Positions 43,177 through 51,515 of a stretch of 64,000 bases of DNA are shown in pieces; within the stretch, counting starts at the first letter, position 1, and each line of letters begins with the position of its first letter. The DNA comes from Candidatus Saccharimonadota bacterium (lineage in GTDB: Bacteria > Patescibacteriota > Saccharimonadia > Saccharimonadales > UBA4665): the NCBI GenBank assembly GCA_024635495.1, contig JAGXIT010000004.1:310001-374000 (forward strand), read 5' to 3'. The notes below the pieces were generated by a model. That model was not told where the DNA came from, searched no databases, and saw nothing but the letters and a program-made list of their open reading frames with translations. A program made the position numbers and the translations under genes.

Positions 43177-44334
43177 TTACCGTTGAAAGGTCAGGACAAA
43201 CCATATCACGAGCACCACAATCGTTATGATGCCTGAAGTTGAAAGCCCTTTCTTGAGCTTCCTACCCTGAGGTGCGACTATATTCATTGCTCGATTGCCG
43301 ATTCGATCATCACTGTAGTTGTCTGCCTGTTTATCGATTTGTGGCAGTACTTTCTCTAGGACTGCGAAGAAATCTTTCAGGCGCGTCAAGATGCCAGCTT
43401 GTGTCGACGCAAGCGCAGATTTTTTTTGGCTGTAGAAATACAGTTTGTCATCGATTATCTCGGCATCAAACGCCCTCGAATCATCAATAAGCACCGCCAT
43501 GACATCCGGCGTGAAGATATAGCGTGCGTCTACTTGGTATTCACGCGGTCCATACAGAGTGAAATACTGGTCGAAATCGCCTTCCAGCGATATCACTTGG
43601 TTTTTGGCGATGTCGCTCGCGATATTACTCATGATATCCACGCCGAAAGCTCGCGTGTTATTTGCCTTGGCATCGAGCAGCATGTGCGGCAGCTTACGTT
43701 CTAGGCGCACGCACATATACAGCCAATCATATGTGTGGCTATTTTTCCCATAGCCAGTTGTGTACGTATATTTACCCATTTCTATAGCTGTATTGCCCTC
43801 TGCATCCAGCTTCTGTAGAATCTGACTCGCTGATCTTGAATGACCACTCTGAAAAATCTTACCGTTATGAACTGGATCCTTGGCGAAGAGCGTGAATACA
43901 AAGCCATTCTGGCTAGCAAACTTACTCAGTCGGATGCTTATCGCTTGGCCCGACTGAATAGCAACTAGTATGCCACCAATAATAGCCACAAAAGCACCAG
44001 CCAATATGAGCCCTTGCCCAAAAGCGGCCAGGGTCGCGGCTGCAGCTACGAGGCCGCCGACCCACAGAAAAAACCCTACTACTAGCCCACCTATCACGCC
44101 AATATTGACAAGCTTTTTACCGACGTGTGGCCCAATCCTCAGAACCGAACCGTACTTGGCAGTGTATGCAGCAGTATCTTCACTTACTACTGGGTCAGCC
44201 AGTGCAGAATAATCAATCTTTTGCATTGTTTGCGCCGTAGCTGGCGCTTGCGGTGGCGGCGTCGGCTGGATTGGTTGCGGAGCTGGGGTTGGTTGAATCG
44301 GCGTTGGGGTTTGTGGTATTAGTGTTGGTTCCAT
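43177..44334 (-). CDS. DUF3137-like membrane protein
   Basis: 385 aa. A Pro/Thr/Gln-rich N-terminal tail (repeats of PTP and QPIQPTP) leads to two hydrophobic segments at about 77-125, a large soluble domain (FASQNGFVFTLFAKDPVHNG, DWLYMCVRLERKLPHMLLD, DQYFTLYGPREYQVDARYIF) and a C-terminal membrane helix ending TFQR. The soluble part resembles DUF3137 proteins, whose function is unknown; the match is from memory. TATACT ends 9 nt before the ATG. Confidence 0.65.
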   Translation of the reverse strand: MEPTLIPQTPTPIQPTPAPQPIQPTPPPQAPATAQTMQKIDYSALADPVVSEDTAAYTAKYGSVLRIGPHVGKKLVNIGVIGGLVVGFFLWVGGLVAAAATLAAFGQGLILAGAFVAIIGGILVAIQSGQAISIRLSKFASQNGFVFTLFAKDPVHNGKIFQSGHSRSASQILQKLDAEGNTAIEMGKYTYTTGYGKNSHTYDWLYMCVRLERKLPHMLLDAKANNTRAFGVDIMSNIASDIAKNQVISLEGDFDQYFTLYGPREYQVDARYIFTPDVMAVLIDDSRAFDAEIIDDKLYFYSQKKSALASTQAGILTRLKDFFAVLEKVLPQIDKQADNYSDDRIGNRAMNIVAPQGRKLKKGLSTSGIITIVVLVIWFVLTFQR

Positions 44335-44434
44335 TTGCTCTTAAGTATACCGCGACTTGCGATACTGCTAATAATTATTTTTCCCAGTCTTTGATTATGA
44401 GGGTTTTGCCTATAAGCGAGGGGGTGTACGGCGC

Positions 44435-44869
44435 TTAACCGACGAGGTCAATTTCATGCTCACCGTGGAGCATTCGCTTTGCGACCACAGCATTCTGCAG
44501 AAGCTCCATAGCAGACACACCTATTGCTTCGCAGCGCTCTGCGTATGTCAATTGGCCAAGATACGGGCTATTATGGCTGAAATTGCGATGTATTTGCAAA
44601 AGCTTCGGTAGATAAGCCTTCGCTAGTGCCATATGCAGTTCGTTGGAGATAAACCTACCACTCTCTAGCAGATTCGCTTCTGCCAGTAGAGTCGAGTGCT
44701 TCAGGCTATCTTTTCTTGATAGTGAAGCCGTGCCCATCAAGCTATCGTTTGGCATCTCTTCTAGCGTATGGTGCACCATATCTATGCTAAATAACGCCAC
44801 TTCGCTTTCTTCTGGCTCGTAGGTAAACCCGAGCGGCTCCATAGTATCAGCGTACACATGCTCAATCAT
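44435..44869 (-). CDS. Hypothetical protein, 144 aa
   Basis: Soluble, mainly helical. Contains SIDMVHHTLEEMPND and a helical segment LAKAYLPKLLQIHRNFSHNS. No family recognised. TATAAT (44877-44882) ends 7 nt before the ATG. It is divergent from the 45.0-kb gene, whose promoter occupies the other end of the 157-bp gap. Confidence 0.6.
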   Translation of the reverse strand: MIEHVYADTMEPLGFTYEPEESEVALFSIDMVHHTLEEMPNDSLMGTASLSRKDSLKHSTLLAEANLLESGRFISNELHMALAKAYLPKLLQIHRNFSHNSPYLGQLTYAERCEAIGVSAMELLQNAVVAKRMLHGEHEIDLVG

Positions 44870-44990
44870 TCAGTGTATTATATAACAACCCACAGTTTTT
44901 GCAAGCTTGTCATATTTAGTGGCTACTCCTCGCTTGCCGGGATAGGGTTCTAGCCTGTCTGTTTATCGCTCGGAAATGTTGGCCGTTATA

Positions 44991-45019
44991 TTGACTGTTT
45001 AGCATTTGTATTTTATTAT
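44991..45019 (+). promoter_or_regulatory. Strong promoter of the 45.0-kb gene
   Basis: TTGACT (44991-44996), 17-bp spacer, TATTAT (45014-45019), then 7 nt to the ATG at 45027. It excludes the longer frame beginning with TTG at 45006, which would start inside the promoter. Confidence 0.65.
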
Positions 45020-45026
45020 ATGGCTT

Positions 45027-45863
45027 ATGCCTAGACCTGATGAATTTGATACGACTCGAGTCATGATGCTTGCGGATTTTAATGCGCAAGCACACGAAGC
45101 GTACCTCACTGCCTACGAAACCTATTTTGGCGATGAAATCCACGCAGCATATATCGGCAAACCGCTCGGTGCGCTGACGTTATCTGTGGCAAAAGTACTG
45201 ACAGATCCGGAGCACCGCGATGATCCCATTCGCGGTCAGCGGCTGACCGTAAGGCCTATGAGCAATGAAGATGCTGCTTTTGTACCAGCCCACCAAACGA
45301 TGGGTAGCATGCCAGAAGACGTGCACCGCTACTACGCGGCGACTGCAGCCAGCGTTTCGTCTATTCCAGTCCAGAAGAATCTTGATATCCGGTCCACCTT
45401 CCCTGTCGCAGGTGTCGCAGCAGATTACAAGGCAGCACTTACCGACGAATTGTTTAAGGGCCCCACTCATCACGTTGAAACGTTCTGGTTTATGGAGGAG
45501 CCCACCGAACACGGCCTTGCCCTCGGCAAGAAGTTTGCCAAGGAATCTCAGATGTACGCCAAGGCACGCGCACTCGATATACGAGCCAAATCGCCTGATT
45601 ACGGTAGGGCTATCATGAACGCTACTGGTATTAATATCGGGTTTGAGCTCGAGATGAGTAGTGACCTCCCTCTGAATGGTCATGAGCCAAAACCATGGCT
45701 CAATGCCTATGCAACCCAGATGGCCATAAACGCACAAACGTACGGCGCCATAGTTGAACGCTATGAAGCGCAAAATGGTATGGATGCAATCGTAGCGGAC
45801 TATCGAAATAAATACGATACAGCGCTTGCAGCTTACAACCGAGCCGAAAAGCTACTCGGCTAG
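45027..45863 (+). CDS. Hypothetical protein, 278 aa
   Basis: Soluble, Ala-rich and largely helical, no signal peptide. Segments include AHEAYLTAYETYFGDEIHAAY, GQRLTVRPMSNEDAAFVPAHQ, a centre with THHVETFWFMEEP, and a helical C-terminus (DAIVADYRNKYDTALAAYNR). I do not recognise a family. Leaderless start from the promoter at 44991-45019. Confidence 0.65.
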   Translation: MPRPDEFDTTRVMMLADFNAQAHEAYLTAYETYFGDEIHAAYIGKPLGALTLSVAKVLTDPEHRDDPIRGQRLTVRPMSNEDAAFVPAHQTMGSMPEDVHRYYAATAASVSSIPVQKNLDIRSTFPVAGVAADYKAALTDELFKGPTHHVETFWFMEEPTEHGLALGKKFAKESQMYAKARALDIRAKSPDYGRAIMNATGINIGFELEMSSDLPLNGHEPKPWLNAYATQMAINAQTYGAIVERYEAQNGMDAIVADYRNKYDTALAAYNRAEKLLG

Positions 45864-45885
45864 CGCCATGGCTTGTCAATTATAC

Positions 45886-46350
45886 TCAGTAGAGGAACGG
45901 GAGGAGGCGTTTGGTGCGGAGAGCGTAGGCTTTGTAGTCGGGGAATTTCTGCTTGAGCAGCATTTCTTCGTAGCGTAACTTCGCCAGTAAATTTATAAGC
46001 AGTGCCAGCCACATCACCCACGCCAGCGTATCGGGACTATTCAGAACCCAGGCAAGTGTGGCGAGTAGTACGGAAGTGTACATCGGGTGGCGGATGAAGC
46101 GGTATGGTCCGCCCGTGTAAAGCCGCTGGCTGGTACGCACATCGGGGAAGACATTCACCTTGAGTCGCATAGTAGTGATAGCCCAGACACCGAGGGCAAT
46201 CGCTAGAATCGTCATAGTATTTTGGACCGCACCGCCCCGCACGCCAGCATGTAGCGCGATAGCGAATATCAGTATAAACTGCAGAGAGACAAAGAGGATT
46301 GAGTGCGGTCTGGATGCAGATTTTTTGTGTTGGTTTGGTGCCTCTATCAT
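45886..46350 (-). CDS. Isoprenylcysteine methyltransferase-like (ICMT/PEMT fold) membrane protein
   Basis: 154 aa with about four hydrophobic segments and the family's C-terminal cofactor region: GGPYRFIRHPMYTSVLL, then RYEEMLLKQKFPDYKAYALR. These are the HPxY and EE motifs that bind S-adenosylmethionine in ICMT/phospholipid methyltransferases. Bacterial members methylate small or lipid substrates that are mostly unknown. The ATG at 46350 lies 7 nt after an extended -10 (TGC-TAAAAT, 46358-46363), which excludes the upstream TTG at 46374. Confidence 0.85.
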   Translation of the reverse strand: MIEAPNQHKKSASRPHSILFVSLQFILIFAIALHAGVRGGAVQNTMTILAIALGVWAITTMRLKVNVFPDVRTSQRLYTGGPYRFIRHPMYTSVLLATLAWVLNSPDTLAWVMWLALLINLLAKLRYEEMLLKQKFPDYKAYALRTKRLLPFLY

Positions 46351-46449
46351 GAGCGTGATTTTAGCATAAGCCAAACACGAACAGAAATGGATCGTGCCTC
46401 GCTACGTGTATTCACCTGGGCACGTTCGCGATTTAAATTGCCCGGTGTA

Positions 46450-47109
46450 TTATCTTGGAACTTCAAAAGCGTCTAGCTTTGGCACGAGTATCGGATCATC
46501 AGCCATCAGTTCATTCCTGAACTCAATCGCTTCTTTGGCGTCACGTATTATGCGCTGGGCGGCGTCCAGGCTCGTAGAGTCATACATGCCCGCTAGCTCT
46601 GGGGTCTGGCTCGCGGCAAGTGTAAAGTGGTGCGCCAGCACGATGCCGCCAAGAACTAGGCGCTGTTCTGCCGCGTTAGGTGTGAGTAATTTAGTTGCGG
46701 AAATCATAGTGTCACCACTGTCAGATAGCTGACGAGAGATTTCACTTTCGGTTCCTAAAGCCAGGAATTCTTCCCGACTGAGTTTCGTGCCGGGAGCCTT
46801 TTCTGTCCGCTCACGAAGACTTCTCTGTATATATCTAGTGAGATGTAAGTCTGTGTGTTTTGGCAAGAAACCAACTGTATTCGTCAGACTAAGTGCGACC
46901 CCGCGCATAGCATGGCGACCTTCCGGTAAATATTCCGAGTCAAAACCACCGAGTGCTCGCCTAATGACCCTAGCAATAATGCCGTGTGATTCGCGTCCAA
47001 CAAATCGATCACTCAGTGCCTCTGTATATTCTATCGGCCCGTATGCTTGCAATTGATCCAGCAGCGCCTGACCTGGAGTTAATCCAGTTTGTACTATTTC
47101 GGTTGACAT
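46450..47109 (-). CDS. Hypothetical protein, paralogous family A (member 3)
   Basis: 219 aa. Blocks ALLDQLQAYGPIEYTEALSD, HAMRGVALSLTNTVGFLP and the C-terminal LAHHFTLAA...AAQRIIRDAKEAIE match members at 34.7 and 35.4 kb in order. Its extended -10 (TGG-TATTGT, 47117-47122) is 7 nt before the ATG and is embedded in a sequence close to that of member 2. About 10 kb separates it from the other two. Function unknown. Confidence 0.7.
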   Translation of the reverse strand: MSTEIVQTGLTPGQALLDQLQAYGPIEYTEALSDRFVGRESHGIIARVIRRALGGFDSEYLPEGRHAMRGVALSLTNTVGFLPKHTDLHLTRYIQRSLRERTEKAPGTKLSREEFLALGTESEISRQLSDSGDTMISATKLLTPNAAEQRLVLGGIVLAHHFTLAASQTPELAGMYDSTSLDAAQRIIRDAKEAIEFRNELMADDPILVPKLDAFEVPR

Positions 47110-47190
47110 GATTTGTACAATACCATAAATGCTACTGCTTGTAAATGGTTTAACCCCGTTGACGCTCAGTATGTTTGCCCGAACGAACCG

Positions 47191-49671
47191 CTATTCGGCG
47201 ATAGCGGACGCTATGCGCTCTAAGTACGACGTAACGTCGCTGTCTCTCAGCGTACTGGTGCTACTTGTGACTTTTATGCGCAGGGTAATTGTCTTCGACG
47301 TGTCATCTTCTGGTTGATAGATACTGACTACGTTTATTTGAGCAGAAACGTCAGGTTGTAAGCTGTCGTCGAGGGTTTTGCGCGCCAGTGCGTTGACATG
47401 TGCAAAGCTCGTATCTGCTGAAACCTTGAGTGAAATGTCTTGCGTGACATGAGGGAAACGACTGAGTGGGGTGTAGGTTTTGCCCTGCTGGAGGACGAGC
47501 AGCTTCGGTACGCTCAGCTCAAAGCCGGCGCAGTAGTCTGGGAGCTTGAAGGCCTTGCGCACACTTGGCAGGAATTCGCCGATGCGACCAATCGGCTCAT
47601 CGCCAATCATGACAGTCGTAGTACGACCCGGCGCAAAGTAAGCGGCCTTGGCGGCCATGCCTTTAGGCTCAAATGGCGCGTAACTGACTTGGTCGAGGAC
47701 ACCGAGTGAGTCGAGTAGCTCCTCGGCGAGGCGTTTCGCCTGGTAGAAGGCTGCTCCGTCGGCTTTCTTCGCTGCGACGACGCTCGCAACACACTCATAT
47801 TCCTTCGGCAGGCCTTCGTCGTCGAGTTCACCCTTGGTGTGGCCTTTGCCGAGTTCAAATAAGGCAAACTGGTCATGGCCCGTCTTGATATTGGCATGGA
47901 TGTGATCGAGTAGGCTCGGGATAAGCGTGAGGCGGTAGTACTGGAGATCTGGGCTGAGGGCGTTGCCGAGGCTGTAGGCGGTGGCTGGATCTTGGCCAGC
48001 ACCCTTGAGCGTGCGCTCGTGCACGAAACTATAGGTCAGTACTTCGTTGGCACCAGCGCCAGCGAGTACCTGGCGGATTGACTGCTTGAGCGCAATGCTC
48101 TGATTGCGTGAGGTTGGCTTGATGCTGCGCTGCGGGAGTTCACGAGGGAGCTTATCGAAGCCGTAGAGTCGGCCGACTTCTTCGACGATGTCTTCTGGTA
48201 GCTCGATATCTGTTCGCCAGAATGGCGCTGTCACGTGTAGTCCGTCGTCTTCGGGTACGCAGGCGAATTCAACATTGCGGAGTAGCCCGGCGATCGCTTC
48301 GTTGTCGAGTGAGAGTCCGAGTCGTTCGTTTATGAACGCCGGTGTGATTACCTGCTCGGCATGTATAGTCTGATCATCATGGGTAGCTTGAGGGTGAAGT
48401 AAGTCATGTACTGGGCTGGCCTGTGTGCCGCCGGCAACGTCAAAGATTGAGTTGAGCGCCAAGCCAACAGTTCGATCATTTTGCAGTGGCGATTGACCCT
48501 TATTGAACCTAGTGACAGCATCGGTGAAGAGACCGTGGCGCATACTCGTCTTGCGGATGGTATACATATCGAACGTGGCGGCCTCGAGCACGATGTGTTT
48601 GGTCTCACTCGAGACTTCACTATTGCCGCCACCCATGACACCACCGAGTCCGACTGGGCCTTCGCCGTCCACGATCACAATATCGTCTGCGGTGAGTTTG
48701 TACGTCTTATCATTGAGTAGCGTTACTCGCTCGCCATCACGAGCCATACGGGCACCAAGCGTGTGACCGCGTAGTTTGTCGTAGTCATACGCGTGGAGTG
48801 GCTGGCCGGTTATGAGCATGACGTAATTCGTGACATCGACGATATTATTTATCGGCTTGCTGCCGAGGGCGACAAGTGCGCACTGGAGCCAGAGCGGGCT
48901 GGGGCGTACTTCGATGTCTTTGATGGCGACCGCCATGAAGCGCGGTACCTTCTCGGTTGCGTCATTGGTAACTTCAAGCTCGAGACCTTCGCCGCTCGCA
49001 AAGCTTGGTAGTTTCCAGTACCAATCAGGGCTGGTGAATTTCTGGTGCTGGATACCGGCGATTTCGCGGGCGACACCAAGCTGCCCAAAGCAATCTGGGC
49101 GGTGGGTAAACATCTTGTTTTCGATATCAATAATAGTGTCATTGAGGCCAAACGCTTCAGCGAAGCTGGCACCGGGCTTGATAGGCGTAGTATATGGTCG
49201 CCACTCGTCGGCATTAATCTCGATAATGCCCTCGTGGTCAGAACCAATCGCCAGCTCATCGGCGGCGGCGAGCATGCCATTGCTCTTCACACCGCGGATT
49301 TCACGGGCATCGAGCACAAACGGCTTCTCGTCATCGAAGCTAGACGGCACAGTACTCTTGGGCGGTAACCACACAGCAAGCATGCCAGTGTGAGCATTCG
49401 GCGCGCCACAGACTATCTGGACGTGACCATCGCTATCGCGCTCGACATCATCCACGACACCATCGTCATCGACGATACAGACACTGAGCTTATCGGCATT
49501 GTCATGCTTGACGGCACTCAGGACTTTTACGATGACTGCGTCTTTGTACTTGGTCGCGAGGTCGGTAACTGCCTCGACACCGCCCAGCTGCTGATTGAGC
49601 ATATGGACGAGTTCATCTACTGGCACATCGACGGTAGTGTATTGTTTGACGGTATTTAGGCTAACTTTCAT
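47191..49671 (-). CDS. pheT: Phenylalanyl-tRNA synthetase beta subunit
   Basis: 826 aa. Domains in order: N-terminal tRNA-binding OB-fold (about 40-150, CGAPNAHTGMLAVWLPPKST), B3/B4 editing domain, B5, the catalytic-like core (VGRLYGFDKLP) and C-terminal anticodon-binding FDX-ACB domain (LSRFPHVTQDISLKVSAD). ATG 49671 overlaps the HIT gene stop (ATGA); an upstream extension of 27 codons lies inside the HIT gene and is rejected. It is last of pheS-HIT-pheT. Confidence 0.97.
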   Translation of the reverse strand: MKVSLNTVKQYTTVDVPVDELVHMLNQQLGGVEAVTDLATKYKDAVIVKVLSAVKHDNADKLSVCIVDDDGVVDDVERDSDGHVQIVCGAPNAHTGMLAVWLPPKSTVPSSFDDEKPFVLDAREIRGVKSNGMLAAADELAIGSDHEGIIEINADEWRPYTTPIKPGASFAEAFGLNDTIIDIENKMFTHRPDCFGQLGVAREIAGIQHQKFTSPDWYWKLPSFASGEGLELEVTNDATEKVPRFMAVAIKDIEVRPSPLWLQCALVALGSKPINNIVDVTNYVMLITGQPLHAYDYDKLRGHTLGARMARDGERVTLLNDKTYKLTADDIVIVDGEGPVGLGGVMGGGNSEVSSETKHIVLEAATFDMYTIRKTSMRHGLFTDAVTRFNKGQSPLQNDRTVGLALNSIFDVAGGTQASPVHDLLHPQATHDDQTIHAEQVITPAFINERLGLSLDNEAIAGLLRNVEFACVPEDDGLHVTAPFWRTDIELPEDIVEEVGRLYGFDKLPRELPQRSIKPTSRNQSIALKQSIRQVLAGAGANEVLTYSFVHERTLKGAGQDPATAYSLGNALSPDLQYYRLTLIPSLLDHIHANIKTGHDQFALFELGKGHTKGELDDEGLPKEYECVASVVAAKKADGAAFYQAKRLAEELLDSLGVLDQVSYAPFEPKGMAAKAAYFAPGRTTTVMIGDEPIGRIGEFLPSVRKAFKLPDYCAGFELSVPKLLVLQQGKTYTPLSRFPHVTQDISLKVSADTSFAHVNALARKTLDDSLQPDVSAQINVVSIYQPEDDTSKTITLRIKVTSSTSTLRDSDVTSYLERIASAIAE

Positions 49672-50123
49672 GATTGTACGCTCCGTATTTTTGCCTGAAT
49701 GGCATCGAGTTTTGCATCGTCCATGCGTGGGCCTTCGGCGGTTGTAATCCATCCGCGATAGTCTTCATTAAACTCGGTTATTTTAGACCAAATGTTTGTC
49801 GCATCGGCTAGTTTACCGTGGAGCGGAACAAGCTTCACATGCACGTGTGCCACGCCTGTTCCTTCTATGACCGTGGCGATTCGAGGCGTATCAAATGCCT
49901 TTTCGAGAATATTGGCTACTGTTTTTGTAGCAGTCATAAGTTCGTGGTATTCGCTGTCTTGCATAGCATAGGCATAGTCGCCAGGATTTTTCTTAGGTAC
50001 TAAGACCGTGAAACCGGGTGTGTTCGGGAATGGTGTCAAAAAGGCGAGGTGCTTTTCATCCTCCCAGACGGTCCAGGCGTGCATCTTACCTTCTACGATA
50101 TCGTCAAAAATAGTGCGCTGCAT
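49668..50123 (-). CDS. HIT family protein
   Basis: 151-aa histidine-triad nucleotide-binding protein: IFDDIVEGKMHAWTVWEDE, LTPFPNTPGFTVLVPKK, and the triad GVAHVHVKLVP, where the usual third His of HxHxHxx is Lys. The first two, including the nucleophile position, remain. Such proteins hydrolyse nucleoside phosphoramidates, including aminoacyl-adenylates, which fits its place between the two PheRS subunit genes. Stop and start codons overlap or abut on both sides. Confidence 0.88.
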   Translation of the reverse strand: MQRTIFDDIVEGKMHAWTVWEDEKHLAFLTPFPNTPGFTVLVPKKNPGDYAYAMQDSEYHELMTATKTVANILEKAFDTPRIATVIEGTGVAHVHVKLVPLHGKLADATNIWSKITEFNEDYRGWITTAEGPRMDDAKLDAIQAKIRSVQS

Positions 50124-51166
50124 TAAAATTGCTCCAAGAAATCTAGTTTGGCGGACTGGAAATGGCGAACGTCTTCGATACCCTGCTTCATCATCACCAG
50201 ACGGTCGACACCGCAGCCGAAAGCAAAGCCGGTGTATTCATTTGGATCGACGCCAGCGGCCTTGAGCACGCTCGGATGAATCATGCCGCAGCCGAGGAGC
50301 TCAATCCAACCCTCTTGGCTACAAACGCTACAGCCCTTCTGTTCACAAAACGGACAGCTGAGGGCGAATTCGAAACTTGGCTCGGTGAATGGGAAGTAGA
50401 ATGGATTGACCCGAACTTCGAGCTGCTGACCATAGTATTCCTGCAGGAATTCTTGCAGTGTCGCGATAAGCATACCAGCGTGAACCCCTCGAGCGACGTA
50501 GACACCCTCGACTTGGTAGAAGGTGTGTTCGTGACGGGCATCGAGGTCTTCATTGCGAAAGACACGGTCAGGCACGATGGCGGCAATGGCTTCACCACGC
50601 TCAAGCTTGTCGATGTATTTCTTGATGGTGCGATTTTGCATAGTACTGGTGTGAGCTGGAGCGATGAGTGCATCGCCATCTGCGTCAGCCTCGACCGTCA
50701 TGAAGGTATCGTAATCGTCGCGCGCTGGGTGGCCCTTGGGGAAATTGAGCGACTCAAACATGTGATACTGGTCATCAATTTCTCTTGATTCCTCAGCAAC
50801 GAAGCCCATGCGACCGAAGATGTCGATAATCGTGGCGATTTCTTGCGTGAGTGGATGGGTCGTGCCCTGATCTGTTGGCAATAGGCTTGGGCGAGCGGCA
50901 TTTACATCCATCGGCGCGGTGACATCAAGTGGCGGCAGCTGCGCTTGCTCATCGGCTATAGCATCAACTTGGGCTTGGAGCTCAGTCCGAAGCGCATTTA
51001 CTTCTTGACCGAAAGTCGAGCGTTCTTCTGGGCTAAGCGTGCGAATCTGGTCGTACAGCCCTTTGAGCTCAGGGGCCTTCAAGATATCACTTTTCACTTC
51101 GAGTGAGGCAAAGCGCTCCGCAAGCACTGCGGCAACATCAGCAATCTGAGAATTGGTATAACTCAT
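50123..51166 (-). CDS. pheS: Phenylalanyl-tRNA synthetase alpha subunit
   Basis: 347-aa catalytic class II subunit. An N-terminal coiled-coil (about 1-90) precedes motif 2 and the ATP/Phe site: MGFVAEESREIDDQYHMFESLNFP, VFRNEDLDARHEHTFYQVEG, GCGMIHPSVL and motif 3 GFAFGCGVDRLVMMK. It carries a CPFC...CSVC cysteine set before the GCG block, probably a zinc site found in some bacterial PheS. ATG 51166 lies 9 nt after TGG-TATACT; no room remains for a T-box leader. Confidence 0.97.
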   Translation of the reverse strand: MSYTNSQIADVAAVLAERFASLEVKSDILKAPELKGLYDQIRTLSPEERSTFGQEVNALRTELQAQVDAIADEQAQLPPLDVTAPMDVNAARPSLLPTDQGTTHPLTQEIATIIDIFGRMGFVAEESREIDDQYHMFESLNFPKGHPARDDYDTFMTVEADADGDALIAPAHTSTMQNRTIKKYIDKLERGEAIAAIVPDRVFRNEDLDARHEHTFYQVEGVYVARGVHAGMLIATLQEFLQEYYGQQLEVRVNPFYFPFTEPSFEFALSCPFCEQKGCSVCSQEGWIELLGCGMIHPSVLKAAGVDPNEYTGFAFGCGVDRLVMMKQGIEDVRHFQSAKLDFLEQF

Positions 51167-51233
51167 CTTGCAATTAGTATACCATCTGTACACCCGCAAA
51201 AAAGGGGGTGTAATGGATTTTTAAGCATTATCG

Positions 51234-51515
51234 TTAATATAGTGCGTTTATATCTGTATCGAGTGTCGAGACATCGAGGCTTGAATCGAGATCAGTTGCG
51301 ACATCACCGAGTGTCGTATCGGCTGCCTTGAGCGTAGTGTCGGCATCTATGACGGCTTGTTCTTGTGGGGTAGTGCCGTCTGCAGTCGCACTGGTACTCG
51401 TGGTGTCATTGGCTTGCATCACGCGGTAGCCAGTGAAGCCGACGATTCCGACGACAGCCACTATGAGTGCGATGGCGATGATGTGAGAAAATCCTTGGGT
51501 ATTGAGGCGCTTCAT
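51234..51515 (-). CDS. Small pilin-like / single-span exported protein
   Basis: 93 aa. The start MKRLNTQGFSHIIAIALIVA and the following hydrophobic helix (to about residue 32) resemble a type IV prepilin leader (short basic peptide, Gly-Phe, long helix), but the usual Glu5 is absent. The exposed part is Thr/Asp/Ala-rich, without Cys, and repeats TTLKAADTTLGDVATDL-like segments. It overlaps the preceding gene by one base (TAATG), so the two are coupled. Confidence 0.6.
   Translation of the reverse strand: MKRLNTQGFSHIIAIALIVAVVGIVGFTGYRVMQANDTTSTSATADGTTPQEQAVIDADTTLKAADTTLGDVATDLDSSLDVSTLDTDINALY

Noticed and set aside
44916-45143. 75-codon minus-strand frame over the start of the 45.0-kb gene
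   Set aside because: It covers a consensus promoter and leaderless start of a longer gene on the other strand and shows no domain features.
51167-51233. T-box or attenuator leader for pheS
   Set aside because: The -10 lies 9 nt before the start codon. A TACACCC/GGGTGTA hairpin here is upstream of the promoter and more likely belongs to the end of the preceding gene.
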